Below, piece after piece: positions 1-8,721 of a stretch of DNA of 64,000 nucleotides (positions within the stretch are counted from its first letter, which is position 1; each line of letters begins with the position of its first letter). The DNA is taken from the NCBI GenBank assembly GCA_964500205.1, contig CAZCNS010000005.1:124001-188000 (forward strand), given 5' to 3'. Position numbers and translations under genes: made by a program. Source of the DNA: UBA10329 sp964500205. Its GTDB lineage: Bacteria > Bacteroidota > Bacteroidia > UBA10329. The notes under the pieces were generated by a model that had not been told where the DNA came from, searched no databases, and saw only the letters and a list, made by a program, of their open reading frames with translations.

Positions 1-202
1 GCTGGGCACCCACGCTTATCCGCGTCTCCGTTTTGGCGTAGGCAATGATTTTGCAAAAGGCCGGCAGGTGGATTACGTGCTGGGACGCTGGTCTGACGAG
101 GACATCGACATCATCACGCCTCGCATTAAAAACGCAACAGAGGCCATTACCGCCTTCGGAACAGAACCGCTGGGGCAGGTCATGACCCGTTTCAACCGTT
201 AG
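1..202 (+). CDS. pth: Peptidyl-tRNA hydrolase, C-terminal part
   Basis: Only the last 66 residues are in the window; the gene starts upstream. Pth cleaves the ester bond of peptidyl-tRNAs released from stalled ribosomes and recycles the tRNA in the cytoplasm. The frame opens with LGTHAYPRLRFGVGND, followed by KGRQVDYVLGRW. The PRLR-GVG segment and the VDYVLG strand are typical of the C-terminal half of bacterial Pth. The stop is the TAG at 200-202. The catalytic His lies outside the window. queA follows in the same direction after about 90 bases. The family assignment is secure; only completeness is unknown. Confidence 0.9.
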   Translation, partial: LGTHAYPRLRFGVGNDFAKGRQVDYVLGRWSDEDIDIITPRIKNATEAITAFGTEPLGQVMTRFNR

Positions 203-294
203 CACTTCCTCTCTGTTGGGGGGCGTTATCCTGTGTAGTACATTCGCAGCCCCGAAAATCTGAGGCACAACGCTTCTAAACCCATCCTATCCGC

Positions 295-1344
295 ATGAAA
301 CTCACTAAGTTCAAATTTGACATCCCTGAGGAACTCATTGCCTACCACCCTACTCCCGACAGGGAAGAGAGCCGTCTGATGGTCATCGACCGCAGCACAG
401 GAAAAATAGAACATCATTTTTTCAAGGATATCATCAACTACTTTGAACCCGGGGATTGCCTCGTGCTGAACGACACCAAGGTTTTTCCTGCACGTCTCAT
501 TGGCCGGAAAGAGAAGACCGAGGCAGAGATCGAGGTATTCATGCTGCGTGAGCTCAACAAGGACAGCATCCTTTGGGATGTGTTGGTGGACCCCGCCCGT
601 AAGATCCGTATCGGCAACAAACTCTATTTCGGCCCCAATGACGAACTGGTGGCAGAGGTGATCGATAACACCACGAGCCGCGGCCGCACCTTGCGTTTCC
701 TCTTTGACGGTGATTCAGAGGAGTTCAAGAAGGTGGCCTTCGCCCTGGGGGACACTCCACTGCCCAAGTACATCAACCGAGAGGCGGAACCCGAAGATGC
801 TGAGCGCTATCAGACAGTGTTCGCCAAGAACGAAGGTGCTGTGGCAGCCCCCACCGCAGGGTTGCACTTCAGTAAATCGCTGCTCAAGCGCTTCGAGATC
901 AAAGGAGTGGACTTTGCACATCTTACGTTGCATGTAGGTTTGGGAACATTCCGGCAAGTAGAGGTGGAAGACCTCACTAAGCACAAGATGGACAGTGAGC
1001 AAGTGATCATCCCTGCGGATGCCTGTGACATCGTAAACCGCTCCAGGGCAGGTCGTGGTAAAGTATGCGCTGTGGGTACCACCGTGATGCGTGCCATGGA
1101 AAGTTCGATCGGAACCACCGGAGACCTCAAGCCCTATGATGGATGGACCAACAAGTTCATCTTTCCCCCGTACGACTTTCAGGTTGCCAATTGCATGGTC
1201 ACCAACTTCCACATGTCTCAGAGCACCTTGCTCATGATGGTGTCCGCGTTCATGGGCTACGATCTGATGCGCGAGGCTTATGACATCGCCATCAAAGAGA
1301 AGTATCGCTTCTTCTCGTACGGAGACGCGATGCTCATTCTCTGA
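295..1344 (+). CDS. queA: S-adenosylmethionine:tRNA ribosyltransferase-isomerase
   Basis: QueA transfers and isomerises the ribosyl part of S-adenosylmethionine onto 7-aminomethyl-7-deazaguanine in tRNA, giving epoxyqueuosine. The 349-residue length is normal for the family. Recognisable blocks are the N-terminal FDIPEELIAYHPTPDREESRL, CLVLNDTKVFPARLIG, the central AAPTAGLHFSKSLL and HVGLGTFRQVEVED, and the C-terminal NFHMSQSTLLMMVSAF. The ATG at 295 is chosen because the conserved MKLTKFKFDIP start follows it directly. The next pathway enzyme, queG, is at 34682-35608, so both last steps of queuosine synthesis are encoded in this window, though not together. Confidence 0.97.
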   Translation: MKLTKFKFDIPEELIAYHPTPDREESRLMVIDRSTGKIEHHFFKDIINYFEPGDCLVLNDTKVFPARLIGRKEKTEAEIEVFMLRELNKDSILWDVLVDPARKIRIGNKLYFGPNDELVAEVIDNTTSRGRTLRFLFDGDSEEFKKVAFALGDTPLPKYINREAEPEDAERYQTVFAKNEGAVAAPTAGLHFSKSLLKRFEIKGVDFAHLTLHVGLGTFRQVEVEDLTKHKMDSEQVIIPADACDIVNRSRAGRGKVCAVGTTVMRAMESSIGTTGDLKPYDGWTNKFIFPPYDFQVANCMVTNFHMSQSTLLMMVSAFMGYDLMREAYDIAIKEKYRFFSYGDAMLIL

Positions 1345-1439
1345 GCCTCGTGTCTCTATGACGCAAGGACGATGCCCTTCCTGATTGGCAGTGTCTATTT
1401 TCGGCCAACCGATATTCAGCGGCCCGGAATCCCATTTTC

Positions 1440-1661
1440 ATGACACTCGACCAACTCAAACACGGACAGGAGGCCACCGTCATTGGCTTTACTGACGATG
1501 TTCTGGGCACACAGCTCTTGGAAATGGGTCTGGTGCCTGGTGATCCGGTGACACTTGAACGCATTGCCCCACTGGGCGACCCCATTGCGGTGCGCACAGG
1601 CGAGGTGCTGCTCATTCTCCGCAGAAACGAGGCTTCCACCGTAGAGATAAAGGCCAAATGA
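1440..1661 (+). CDS. feoA: Ferrous iron transport protein A
   Basis: A 73-residue SH3-like cytoplasmic protein thought to modulate FeoB. Visible features are the opening TLDQLKHGQEATVIGF, the LLEMGLVPGDPVTLERIAPLGDPIAVR core typical of FeoA, and a final LILRRNEASTVEI strand. Its stop overlaps the start of feoB by four bases (ATGA at 1658-1661), which implies translational coupling and one operon. No Fur box or clear promoter was recognised in the 95 bases before it. Confidence 0.95.
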   Translation: MTLDQLKHGQEATVIGFTDDVLGTQLLEMGLVPGDPVTLERIAPLGDPIAVRTGEVLLILRRNEASTVEIKAK

Positions 1662-3601
1662 GTCCGCGCAAGCTGAAAGTCGCCCTGTTGGGCAATCCCA
1701 ACTGCGGGAAGAGCACGCTTTTCAACGCGCTGACGGGCCTCAACCAGAAGGTGGGCAACTTCCCCGGGGTGACGGTTGACCGCAAGGTGGGACGTTTCTC
1801 AACGGACGGAACAGATGTGCGCCTCACAGATCTGCCCGGCACCTACAGCCTCGAACCACGCTCCATGGATGAGCGCGTGGCCGCAACGGCCGTGACCGAC
1901 AAGACCGATGCCGAGCACCCCGACCTGTGCCTTATTGTACTGGATGCCACGCACTTGCGGCTGGGCCTCTACCTCGCCATGCAGGTCTTGGAAACGGGCA
2001 TGCCATCGATCATCGTGCTGAACATGATCGACCAACTGGACGGCACGGAGATAGATACCGAGACCCTTTCGAGGAAATTCGGTGTGCCTGTGGTCACCAC
2101 AAGTGCGCGCAACGGCCACGGACTTGACGCGCTTCGCAATGCCATCACCACGCACAGCCTCGACATCCCTGCCGCCCCGTGGGCCAAGGATGTAAAGGGA
2201 GCGCTGGAGCGCCATGTTGTCATCAAGGAAATGCTCCAAGACGTTGTGAAAGGGCCGGGGCCTGGGCAGAAAGGCGTTTCAACCAGCCGCAGGGCCGATG
2301 ACGTGCTGACCCATCGCTTTTTTGGGCCGCTGATCTTCCTCGGTCTCCTGATGCTCGTCTTTCAAAGCATCTTCTCGTGGGCCGTTTACCCGATGGATTT
2401 GATCGAGACCCTGTTTGCGGAAGGCGCAGGATTCTGGAACAATGTGCTACCCGAAGGTTTCCTCACCGACCTGTGGGTGGAGGGCATCTGGGCCGGGCTG
2501 GGCGGGGTGGTCATCTTCATCCCGCAGATCGCCTTCCTGTTCCTTTTCGTGGCGCTGATGGAGGATACAGGTTACATGGCCCGTGTGAGCTTCATTACCG
2601 ACCGCGCCCTTCGCAGCATCGGGCTTCAGGGCCGCAGCGTGGTGCCGCTGATGGGCGGTGTGGCCTGTGCAGTGCCCGCCATCCTCGCCACGCGCACCAT
2701 CAGCAATTGGAAGGAGCGGCTGCTCACCATCCTCGTGCTGCCGTTCATGACCTGCTCCGCAAGACTACCAGTCTATGTGCTGCTCATCGCGCTGGTAATC
2801 CCGCAAGGGAATCTCTTCGGTATTTTCAGTTATCAGGGGCTGACGATGCTGGGTATGTACGCACTCGGCACATTCACCGCACTGGGTGCGGCAGCCGTTG
2901 TCTCCCGGTTCATCGAGGATGATGGCGGTGGGCATTTCATCATGGAGATGCCTGTTTACCGGATGCCACGCTGGAACAACATCGCTCTCGACATCACGCG
3001 TAAGGTGTGGATGTTCATCACCCACGCGGGCCGCATCATCATAGGGGTGTCTATCGTGCTTTGGTTGGGCGCAACCTTCGGCCCTCCGGAGAAAATGGCA
3101 GCGGTGGAGCAGTATTACACGGAAATCATCGATAAAGAGGGAGAATCGGAGGAACTGAACCGCGCCAAATCGGCTGAATTGCTCGAAAACTCATATATCG
3201 GTATTCTTGGAAAAACAATCGAACCGTTAATAAGCCCTTTGGGCTACGACTGGAAGATCGGCATCGCCCTCATCACCTCGTTCGCGGCACGGGAGGTTTT
3301 CGTGGGGACGATGGCCACGATCTATGCCGTGGGAGACGATGATGATACGGCCACCATCCGCGAGCGCATGGCCTCGCCCACGCGCCCCGGCAGCGAGCGG
3401 CCGCTCTACGATCTTCCGTTCGGACTGTCACTGCTGGTATTCTACGCTTTCGCGATGCAATGCGTGAGCACGATGGCCGTGGTCAAGGCCGAGACCGGTT
3501 CTTGGAAATGGCCACTGCTGCAACTGGTATTGATGACGGGGTTCGCGTACGTGAGTGCCTTGGCGGTCTATCAGCTCGCGGACATGCTGGTGTATCCGTA
3601 A
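1658..3601 (+). CDS. feoB: Ferrous iron transport protein B (G-protein coupled permease)
   Basis: FeoB imports Fe2+ across the inner membrane using an N-terminal GTPase domain. The G1 loop GNPNCGKST is at residues 12-20, the G3 DLPG near 58, and the G4 NMID near 122. A helical membrane region follows from about residue 220 with the two Gate segments (GGVACAVPAILATR and ITSFAAREVFVGTMATIY). At 647 residues it is at the short end of the family because the insulator and C-terminal tail are compact; no C-terminal cysteine cluster is present. It is coupled to feoA by a four-base overlap. Its 3' end overlaps the 3' end of the opposing nitrilase-family gene by 31 bases. Confidence 0.96.
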   Translation: MSPRKLKVALLGNPNCGKSTLFNALTGLNQKVGNFPGVTVDRKVGRFSTDGTDVRLTDLPGTYSLEPRSMDERVAATAVTDKTDAEHPDLCLIVLDATHLRLGLYLAMQVLETGMPSIIVLNMIDQLDGTEIDTETLSRKFGVPVVTTSARNGHGLDALRNAITTHSLDIPAAPWAKDVKGALERHVVIKEMLQDVVKGPGPGQKGVSTSRRADDVLTHRFFGPLIFLGLLMLVFQSIFSWAVYPMDLIETLFAEGAGFWNNVLPEGFLTDLWVEGIWAGLGGVVIFIPQIAFLFLFVALMEDTGYMARVSFITDRALRSIGLQGRSVVPLMGGVACAVPAILATRTISNWKERLLTILVLPFMTCSARLPVYVLLIALVIPQGNLFGIFSYQGLTMLGMYALGTFTALGAAAVVSRFIEDDGGGHFIMEMPVYRMPRWNNIALDITRKVWMFITHAGRIIIGVSIVLWLGATFGPPEKMAAVEQYYTEIIDKEGESEELNRAKSAELLENSYIGILGKTIEPLISPLGYDWKIGIALITSFAAREVFVGTMATIYAVGDDDDTATIRERMASPTRPGSERPLYDLPFGLSLLVFYAFAMQCVSTMAVVKAETGSWKWPLLQLVLMTGFAYVSALAVYQLADMLVYP

Positions 3602-4398
3602 AGCTTGCGGCCGATTTCCACGCCCTTGTCCGTGGGCTGCGGCATGGGGAACTCGACCGTTACCAGGTCGCCCGCGAACTCATTGAACGCACCCTGCGCC
3701 AGCAGCCCTTCCGGCCCCACGCAGAGTGAGCAGCCCACCATTTTCTTCCCCTCATAAGGCCCACCTACGATGTAGCCAACGCTTGTCGCGCTGGCAATGA
3801 CGATGCCGTGGGTCTTGGCCATCGTTCCCAAAGGCTTCAACCATTTGTCGCGGTAGGGATCCTCGGCCTCGGTGATGCTGTGATTCACCGTCCAGCTCGA
3901 TGGGGCTAGTATTAATTGCGCGCCCATTCTGGCGAGGCAATGGCCTATGTCAATGGCGTCCATGTAGTTGTCGGCACAGATGTTTATGCCGATGCGTCCG
4001 AAAGGGGTGTCGAAGACTTCCAGCTTCTGCCCCACGCGATAGAACGGGAACTCGACCGTAAGCAGGTTGATCTTGCGATGACGGCCGATGATCACGCCTT
4101 GGTCGGAGATGAGCAGGGCGGTGTTGCAGTTGCCGTCATCGGTGCGCTCAGTGAGGCCCACGCAGAGCCAGATTCCCACATCTTTCGCCATTTGGCAAAA
4201 CACATCGCTGAACGGCCCGGGAATGGGATGCGCCTCCTTCAGTGCATCAGGATGCGTCCACGCGAAGTCGATCGTCTCTGGCAGCAGCACAAGGTCGCAT
4301 CCTGCCTCCTTGGCCCTGCGCACCAGCCGACCGGCCCGCTCGAAGTTGCGCTCCGGCTCTGTGCCTTCCACCAGTAGCTGTGCCAGTCCGAGTTTCAT
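3571..4398 (-). CDS. Carbon-nitrogen hydrolase (nitrilase superfamily amidase)
   Basis: A 275-residue cytoplasmic hydrolase of C-N bonds, probably an amidase; the substrate cannot be told. The Glu-Lys-Cys triad is visible: Glu41 in LLLPETIDF, Lys109 in GRHRKINLLTVEF and Cys141 in GINICADNY. The ATG at 4398 (MKLGLAQLLVEG) is chosen because the family starts with this first strand and because a promoter-like TACTTTTG lies seven bases upstream. The open frame extends further upstream, but that part has no family similarity. The gene converges on feoB with a 31-base tail overlap and diverges from the DUF5686 gene. Confidence 0.88.
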   Translation of the reverse strand: MKLGLAQLLVEGTEPERNFERAGRLVRRAKEAGCDLVLLPETIDFAWTHPDALKEAHPIPGPFSDVFCQMAKDVGIWLCVGLTERTDDGNCNTALLISDQGVIIGRHRKINLLTVEFPFYRVGQKLEVFDTPFGRIGINICADNYMDAIDIGHCLARMGAQLILAPSSWTVNHSITEAEDPYRDKWLKPLGTMAKTHGIVIASATSVGYIVGGPYEGKKMVGCSLCVGPEGLLAQGAFNEFAGDLVTVEFPMPQPTDKGVEIGRKLYGYTSMSAS

Positions 4399-4404
4399 GT
4401 CCGA

Positions 4405-4412
4405 CAAAAGTA
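4405..4412 (-). promoter_or_regulatory. Candidate -7 promoter box TACTTTTG
   Basis: It matches the Bacteroidota TAnnTTTG consensus on the minus strand. A TTG lies 23 bases further upstream, within the known spacing range. It sits seven bases before the nitrilase-family start codon, so the leader would be very short. Confidence 0.5.
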
Positions 4413-4460
4413 GCGCGGTCCGGCACCAAGCAGAACAATCTGCTACAAGGCCCATTCCGC

Positions 4461-4468
4461 TACCTTCG
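4461..4468 (+). promoter_or_regulatory. Candidate -7 promoter box TACCTTCG
   Basis: It is one base from the TAnnTTTG consensus and lies 11 bases before the ATG of the DUF5686 outer-membrane protein gene. No clear TTG -33 element was seen. Confidence 0.4.
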
Positions 4469-4479
4469 CGCTCCGCTGC

Positions 4480-7149
4480 ATGAGATTCCCCCTTCTCACC
4501 TTCCTTCTGCTGGTACTGCTGCATCCCGCTTCATGGGCATTCACCCTGCGTGGCACGGTGACCGAGCCTGATGGCGCGCCTGTGGGTTTTGCCACGGTGT
4601 ATGTAGAGGGCACCACTATCGGTACCACCACCAATGCCGATGGGGATTACCAACTTGAGCTGAAAGCCGGCTACCATGTCATCGTGTTCCGCTATGTGGG
4701 CTATGGCACAGAGATAAGGCCCGTGACCATTGATGCCGACACACGGCTTGACGTCATCATGAAACGTGTGGTCTTTGAGCTGGGCGAGGCCGTGGCCGAT
4801 GGCAGTGAGGATCCCGCCTACCGCATCATGCGCATGGCACGCGACAGGCGTGAGTTCTATAATGACCAGGTACAGGAATACTCGTGCAAGGTCTATGTGA
4901 AAGGAACCAACTTCGTGAAGAACCTGCCCAAGCGTGTGCTGGGTCGAGATATCGACATCGGGGGGCTGGACTCCTCGCGCAGCGGCATCATATACCTCTC
5001 GGAGAGCCTCTCGGAGTTCCACTTCAAAGCCCCCGACCGAACGAAAGAGCGCGTCATTGCATCGAAGGTTAGCGGCCAGTCGCAGGGCTTCACTTGGAAC
5101 AACGCCACCAGTCTCAACTTCAACTTCTACGACCGGATGTTCAGCCTGGAGGGACTGAGCAACCGTGACCTCGTTTCCCCACTATCGCCATCGGCCACAC
5201 TTTACTATCGTTTCCGCTATGCGGGATTCTATGTGGAGGACTCCATCATCGTCAACCGCATCGAGCTGATACCGAAAACGAAGGGCGTGCCGCTTTTCAA
5301 GGGCTATCTTTTCATTCAGGAGAATTCTTGGCGCATCCATTCTGCCGATGTCTTCCTCACCTCCGAGTCGGGCATCGAGTTCGTGGACACGGTTCGGCTT
5401 AGGGCCGATTTCATCCCCATAGCGCCCGACCTCTGGCTGCGTGGAACGCTTACTTTCGACTTCTCCTTCAATGTGAAACTTTTCAAAGTACAGGGATGGG
5501 GAACCTTCACTTCGACCTTCTCCGACTACAGTGTGCGCAAATATTTCCGCGACCGCGAGTACCTCGATCTGATGAGGAGAAAAAGGGAGCAGCAGGCCAT
5601 TACCGATCCCATAATACCCTCAAAGACCAAGGAAAATCGAAAATCGAAAATCGAAAATCTCCTATCAGACACCCTCGTCTCCCCTCCCCCATCAACCCCT
5701 CCTTCGGCACAAATTGAGGAAACAGGATCGATAGGAGGAGAGTCCACGCCCTTCAGCTTCGACAGTTGGGAGCGTGGCCCTCTGGTGAAGGTGGAGTCGG
5801 AAGCCAACGAGAAGGACGATGCGTTCTGGGAGCAGATCCGCACCATTCCGCTCACCTCCATGGAGCAGCAGGACTACATCCGCAAGGACAGCATAGAGCA
5901 GGTGGTGAACAGCGATGCCTACAAGGACAGCATTGACCGCAAGAACAACCGTTTCAAGATACAGGACCTGCTATTCGGCTACACCTACCGGAACAGCAAG
6001 AAAAATTGGAGTCTGGAGCTGCAAAGCCCTATCATGGGCATCCAGTTCAACACGGTGGAGGGCTACCTCATAGACCACAAGACCACATTCTCGCGCTACG
6101 GAGAGGACCGGAACTCAGGTCTCACCATCAACATGTGGAACCGCTACGGCTTCGCATCTGGAACGTACTACGGCAAGGGAAACATGTTTTACCGTTTCAA
6201 CCGCAAGAATCGAATGCGCATCTCATTGGAAGGCGGGCACTATATCCGCCAATTTCAGGATGATGGTATCGCAGAAATGTGGAACTCGGTTTACACGGTT
6301 TTCTTCATGGACAATTACGCGAGGTTCATGTCCGAGTCCTTCGGTCGTGTGGGTTGGGGCATGGAGGTGCTTAACGGGGTGAACATCAGCGCCAACGTTT
6401 ATTACGGTCAGCGCAGCACTCTCAGCAACGCCACCAACCTTGATGGGCAGCACATCACGTGGGAGAACCGCCAGTTCGCGGAAAACATCCCTGTCAATGA
6501 GCTCTACGGCCCCAGCAACTCGCGCATGATCGACAACCGGGCCATGAACCTGCGCATAGGCGTAAGGTTCAGACCTTTTCAGAAATACCTCGAATACCCT
6601 GACCGCAAGATCAACCTCGGCAGCAAATGGCCGCAGGTGAGGCTTAACTACGAGTGGGGCATACCGGGGGTGTTGGGCTCGGTGAGCAACTACTCCTTCC
6701 TCCAGGCCCGCCTCGACCATTCGCACAGCCTCGGAATGGGAGGAAAGCTCGAATGGGAGGTCGATGCAGGCTGGTTCGTTTTCAACCGCAATGTGGCCTT
6801 TGCCGACTTCAAACACTTCAACACTGCCGAGATCCACATCATACCCACTGGGCTGAACCGTTTCATGGCACTGCCCTACTACTTGGCCAGCACCGACAAC
6901 ATTTATGCGGCCGCGCACATCGAGCACCATTTCCATGGGGCCATCCTCAACAAGGTGCCGCTCATCAAAAAGCTCAAATGGCAGACCGTGGTGGGCGGGC
7001 ACTACCTGTACGAGCCGAGCTTCGGCAACTACTGGGAGCTGACGGTGGGTATCGAGAACATCTTCCGCGTCATCCGTGTGGATGTGGCCTTCCCTTTCAG
7101 GGAACAGGATTTCCAACAAGTGGCCGTGCGCGTGCAGCTCGGTCTGTGA
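4480..7149 (+). CDS. DUF5686-type outer membrane protein with carboxypeptidase-like regulatory domain
   Basis: An 889-residue predicted outer-membrane beta-barrel. A signal peptide (residues 1-20, ending PASWA) is followed by a CarboxypepD_reg-like domain at about 22-107 (LRGTVTEPDGAPVGFATVYVEG, TTNADGDYQLEL). The rest is rich in alternating aromatic strands, as in the DUF5686 family, with the closing strand VAVRVQLGL. The family is common in Bacteroidota and its function is unknown; a role in uptake or envelope assembly would be inference. A linker at about residues 365-420 is low in complexity (Pro/Ser-rich) and contains four tandem AAAATCG-type heptamers at 5633-5660. proC follows after 13 bases and may be co-transcribed. 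Confidence 0.88.
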   Translation: MRFPLLTFLLLVLLHPASWAFTLRGTVTEPDGAPVGFATVYVEGTTIGTTTNADGDYQLELKAGYHVIVFRYVGYGTEIRPVTIDADTRLDVIMKRVVFELGEAVADGSEDPAYRIMRMARDRREFYNDQVQEYSCKVYVKGTNFVKNLPKRVLGRDIDIGGLDSSRSGIIYLSESLSEFHFKAPDRTKERVIASKVSGQSQGFTWNNATSLNFNFYDRMFSLEGLSNRDLVSPLSPSATLYYRFRYAGFYVEDSIIVNRIELIPKTKGVPLFKGYLFIQENSWRIHSADVFLTSESGIEFVDTVRLRADFIPIAPDLWLRGTLTFDFSFNVKLFKVQGWGTFTSTFSDYSVRKYFRDREYLDLMRRKREQQAITDPIIPSKTKENRKSKIENLLSDTLVSPPPSTPPSAQIEETGSIGGESTPFSFDSWERGPLVKVESEANEKDDAFWEQIRTIPLTSMEQQDYIRKDSIEQVVNSDAYKDSIDRKNNRFKIQDLLFGYTYRNSKKNWSLELQSPIMGIQFNTVEGYLIDHKTTFSRYGEDRNSGLTINMWNRYGFASGTYYGKGNMFYRFNRKNRMRISLEGGHYIRQFQDDGIAEMWNSVYTVFFMDNYARFMSESFGRVGWGMEVLNGVNISANVYYGQRSTLSNATNLDGQHITWENRQFAENIPVNELYGPSNSRMIDNRAMNLRIGVRFRPFQKYLEYPDRKINLGSKWPQVRLNYEWGIPGVLGSVSNYSFLQARLDHSHSLGMGGKLEWEVDAGWFVFNRNVAFADFKHFNTAEIHIIPTGLNRFMALPYYLASTDNIYAAAHIEHHFHGAILNKVPLIKKLKWQTVVGGHYLYEPSFGNYWELTVGIENIFRVIRVDVAFPFREQDFQQVAVRVQLGL
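5633..5660 (+). repeat. Tandem heptamer (AAAATCG) x4 inside the DUF5686 gene
   Basis: Three perfect AAAATCG units are followed by AAAATCT. The unit length is not a multiple of three, so a gain or loss of one copy would shift the frame. The encoded stretch reads KENRKSKIENL in a low-complexity linker. Confidence 0.9.
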
Positions 7150-7162
7150 CCACTTTTGCATC

Positions 7163-7960
7163 ATGAGACAGGAACGTATCGCCATCATCGGGTGCGGCAA
7201 CCTTGGCCGCGCCATCGCAACGGGCATGGTAACAGCCGAGACCGTGGCCCCCGACCACATCACCGCCACGCGCAGAAACCTCAAACCCCTCAGCGACCTT
7301 GCTGACCGTGGTGTTATCCTTTCAACAGACAATGCTGCTGCCGTAAGGCGATCGGACATCATTCTGCTGGCCGTTAAACCCTACAACGTGGTGCCGATGC
7401 TGCGCGAATGGGGACACTTGCTTGACCCTGAACGCCACGTGCTGGTGTCGCTCGCCACGGGCATCACCCTTGCGGAGATGACGGCTCACATTCCGAACGG
7501 AGTTCCGGTATTCCGCGCCATGCCCAATACTGCTGCCGATGTGGGCCAATCGGTCACGGCCATCTGTGGCAAGGGCGGCTCTGATGCCCAACGTGCCCTC
7601 GTAAGCGAGCTGTTTGACAGCATCGGCCTCACAGTGCTCATTGACGAGGACCTGATGGAGTCTGCTACCATACTCGGTGCATGCGGCATTGCTTATGCGC
7701 TGCGTTTCATCCGTGCCATGATACAGGGCGGCATCGAGGTGGGATTCGATGCGGGAACGGCCACGGCCATCGTGAGCCAGACAGTAAAAGGTGCCGCAGA
7801 ACTCCTCATACAGAAAGGCGGCCACCCCGAACAGGAGATCGACAAGGTGACCACCCCCAAGGGCTGCACCATCGTGGGTCTGAACGAGATGGAACACGCG
7901 GGCTTCAGCTCGGCCCTCATCAAAGGCATCGTCACCTCCTACGAGAAGATCGCGAAGTAA
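7163..7960 (+). CDS. proC: Pyrroline-5-carboxylate reductase
   Basis: ProC reduces 1-pyrroline-5-carboxylate to proline with NAD(P)H, the last step of proline synthesis. The 265-residue protein has the Rossmann start ERIAIIGCGNLGRAIATGM, the second-domain signature FRAMPNTAADVGQSVTAI and the C-terminal dimer helix with VTTPKGCTIVGLNEME. The ATG at 7163 begins MRQERIAIIG; in-frame codons upstream overlap the preceding gene and encode nothing family-like. It lies 13 bases after the DUF5686 gene and converges on the lysoplasmalogenase gene. Confidence 0.96.
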   Translation: MRQERIAIIGCGNLGRAIATGMVTAETVAPDHITATRRNLKPLSDLADRGVILSTDNAAAVRRSDIILLAVKPYNVVPMLREWGHLLDPERHVLVSLATGITLAEMTAHIPNGVPVFRAMPNTAADVGQSVTAICGKGGSDAQRALVSELFDSIGLTVLIDEDLMESATILGACGIAYALRFIRAMIQGGIEVGFDAGTATAIVSQTVKGAAELLIQKGGHPEQEIDKVTTPKGCTIVGLNEMEHAGFSSALIKGIVTSYEKIAK

Positions 7961-7972
7961 AGGGGCCGATCA

Positions 7973-8695
7973 TCACTCGTGCCGGAGCATGCCCTCGGCA
8001 ATGAGGTACTCAGCGATGCCGTAGGTCAGGAAGATGCTGAACCCGGCAAGATGGGTCGGTTCTGTCAACACGAGGAAGTTGATGGCGATCAGCGTGTCTG
8101 ACACCACAAAAATGAATGCTCCGAGGAAGGCGCACCAGAAACTGGCCGTGCCGGTCCTGCCCCAGCGCATGAGCGCAAAGGCAGCCATAGAGGTGAGAAT
8201 GGCAGAATAGACAGCCACCGGGATTGTCGCCAACGATTTCTCAGGGTGCGCCTGAATGGGTGGCAGGATATAGGCCATCATCATCAACCAGAAAACAGCA
8301 AAAGGCACGAACCACCACCACCTGTGCATGGCGGGACGGTCATGATACACCGCTTTTCGATAGGAGGAAATGAAGAGCAGTTGGGCCACCAGGAATGACC
8401 CCAATCCACCGAGAAAGAAATCGGGATTCTTGGCAATGCCCATCACCTCCAAATCAGCTGGGGTTTCTGGCGTCAGCATGAGAAACACATCCCCGAACCA
8501 CGAGAAAAGAAAAGCCAGCATCATCGGTTTGCGCCAGCTCATCTCCCTTCCCTTTGAAGCAAGATGAAAAATGACCGCAATGAGCGGCAGCACCATGGGC
8601 TTGGTGAAGAACACCACCGTGCTGTCATGAATCCATTCACCAAAGAGCTCTGCGATGAAGAACGCGAGCAAGAGCAGTCTGAGCAGGTTTACCAT
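7973..8695 (-). CDS. Lysoplasmalogenase (YhhN/TMEM86 family)
   Basis: A 240-residue integral membrane protein with about eight hydrophobic helices. Family hallmarks are the TKPMVLPLIAVIFHLASKGRE segment in the second helix region, AFLFSWFGDVFLML, and SDTLIAINFLV near the C-terminus. The family hydrolyses the vinyl-ether bond of lysoplasmalogens in animals; bacterial substrates are less clear, so the activity is inferred from family only. The start at 8695 is preceded five bases upstream by TACATTCG, a promoter-like box. Confidence 0.85.
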   Translation of the reverse strand: MVNLLRLLLLAFFIAELFGEWIHDSTVVFFTKPMVLPLIAVIFHLASKGREMSWRKPMMLAFLFSWFGDVFLMLTPETPADLEVMGIAKNPDFFLGGLGSFLVAQLLFISSYRKAVYHDRPAMHRWWWFVPFAVFWLMMMAYILPPIQAHPEKSLATIPVAVYSAILTSMAAFALMRWGRTGTASFWCAFLGAFIFVVSDTLIAINFLVLTEPTHLAGFSIFLTYGIAEYLIAEGMLRHE

Positions 8696-8700
8696 GCGGA

Positions 8701-8708
8701 CGAATGTA
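8701..8708 (-). promoter_or_regulatory. Candidate -7 promoter box TACATTCG
   Basis: A TAnnTTYG box on the minus strand, five bases before the lysoplasmalogenase start. The implied mRNA would be almost leaderless. Confidence 0.4.
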
Positions 8709-8721
8709 ATGGCTCAAACCG

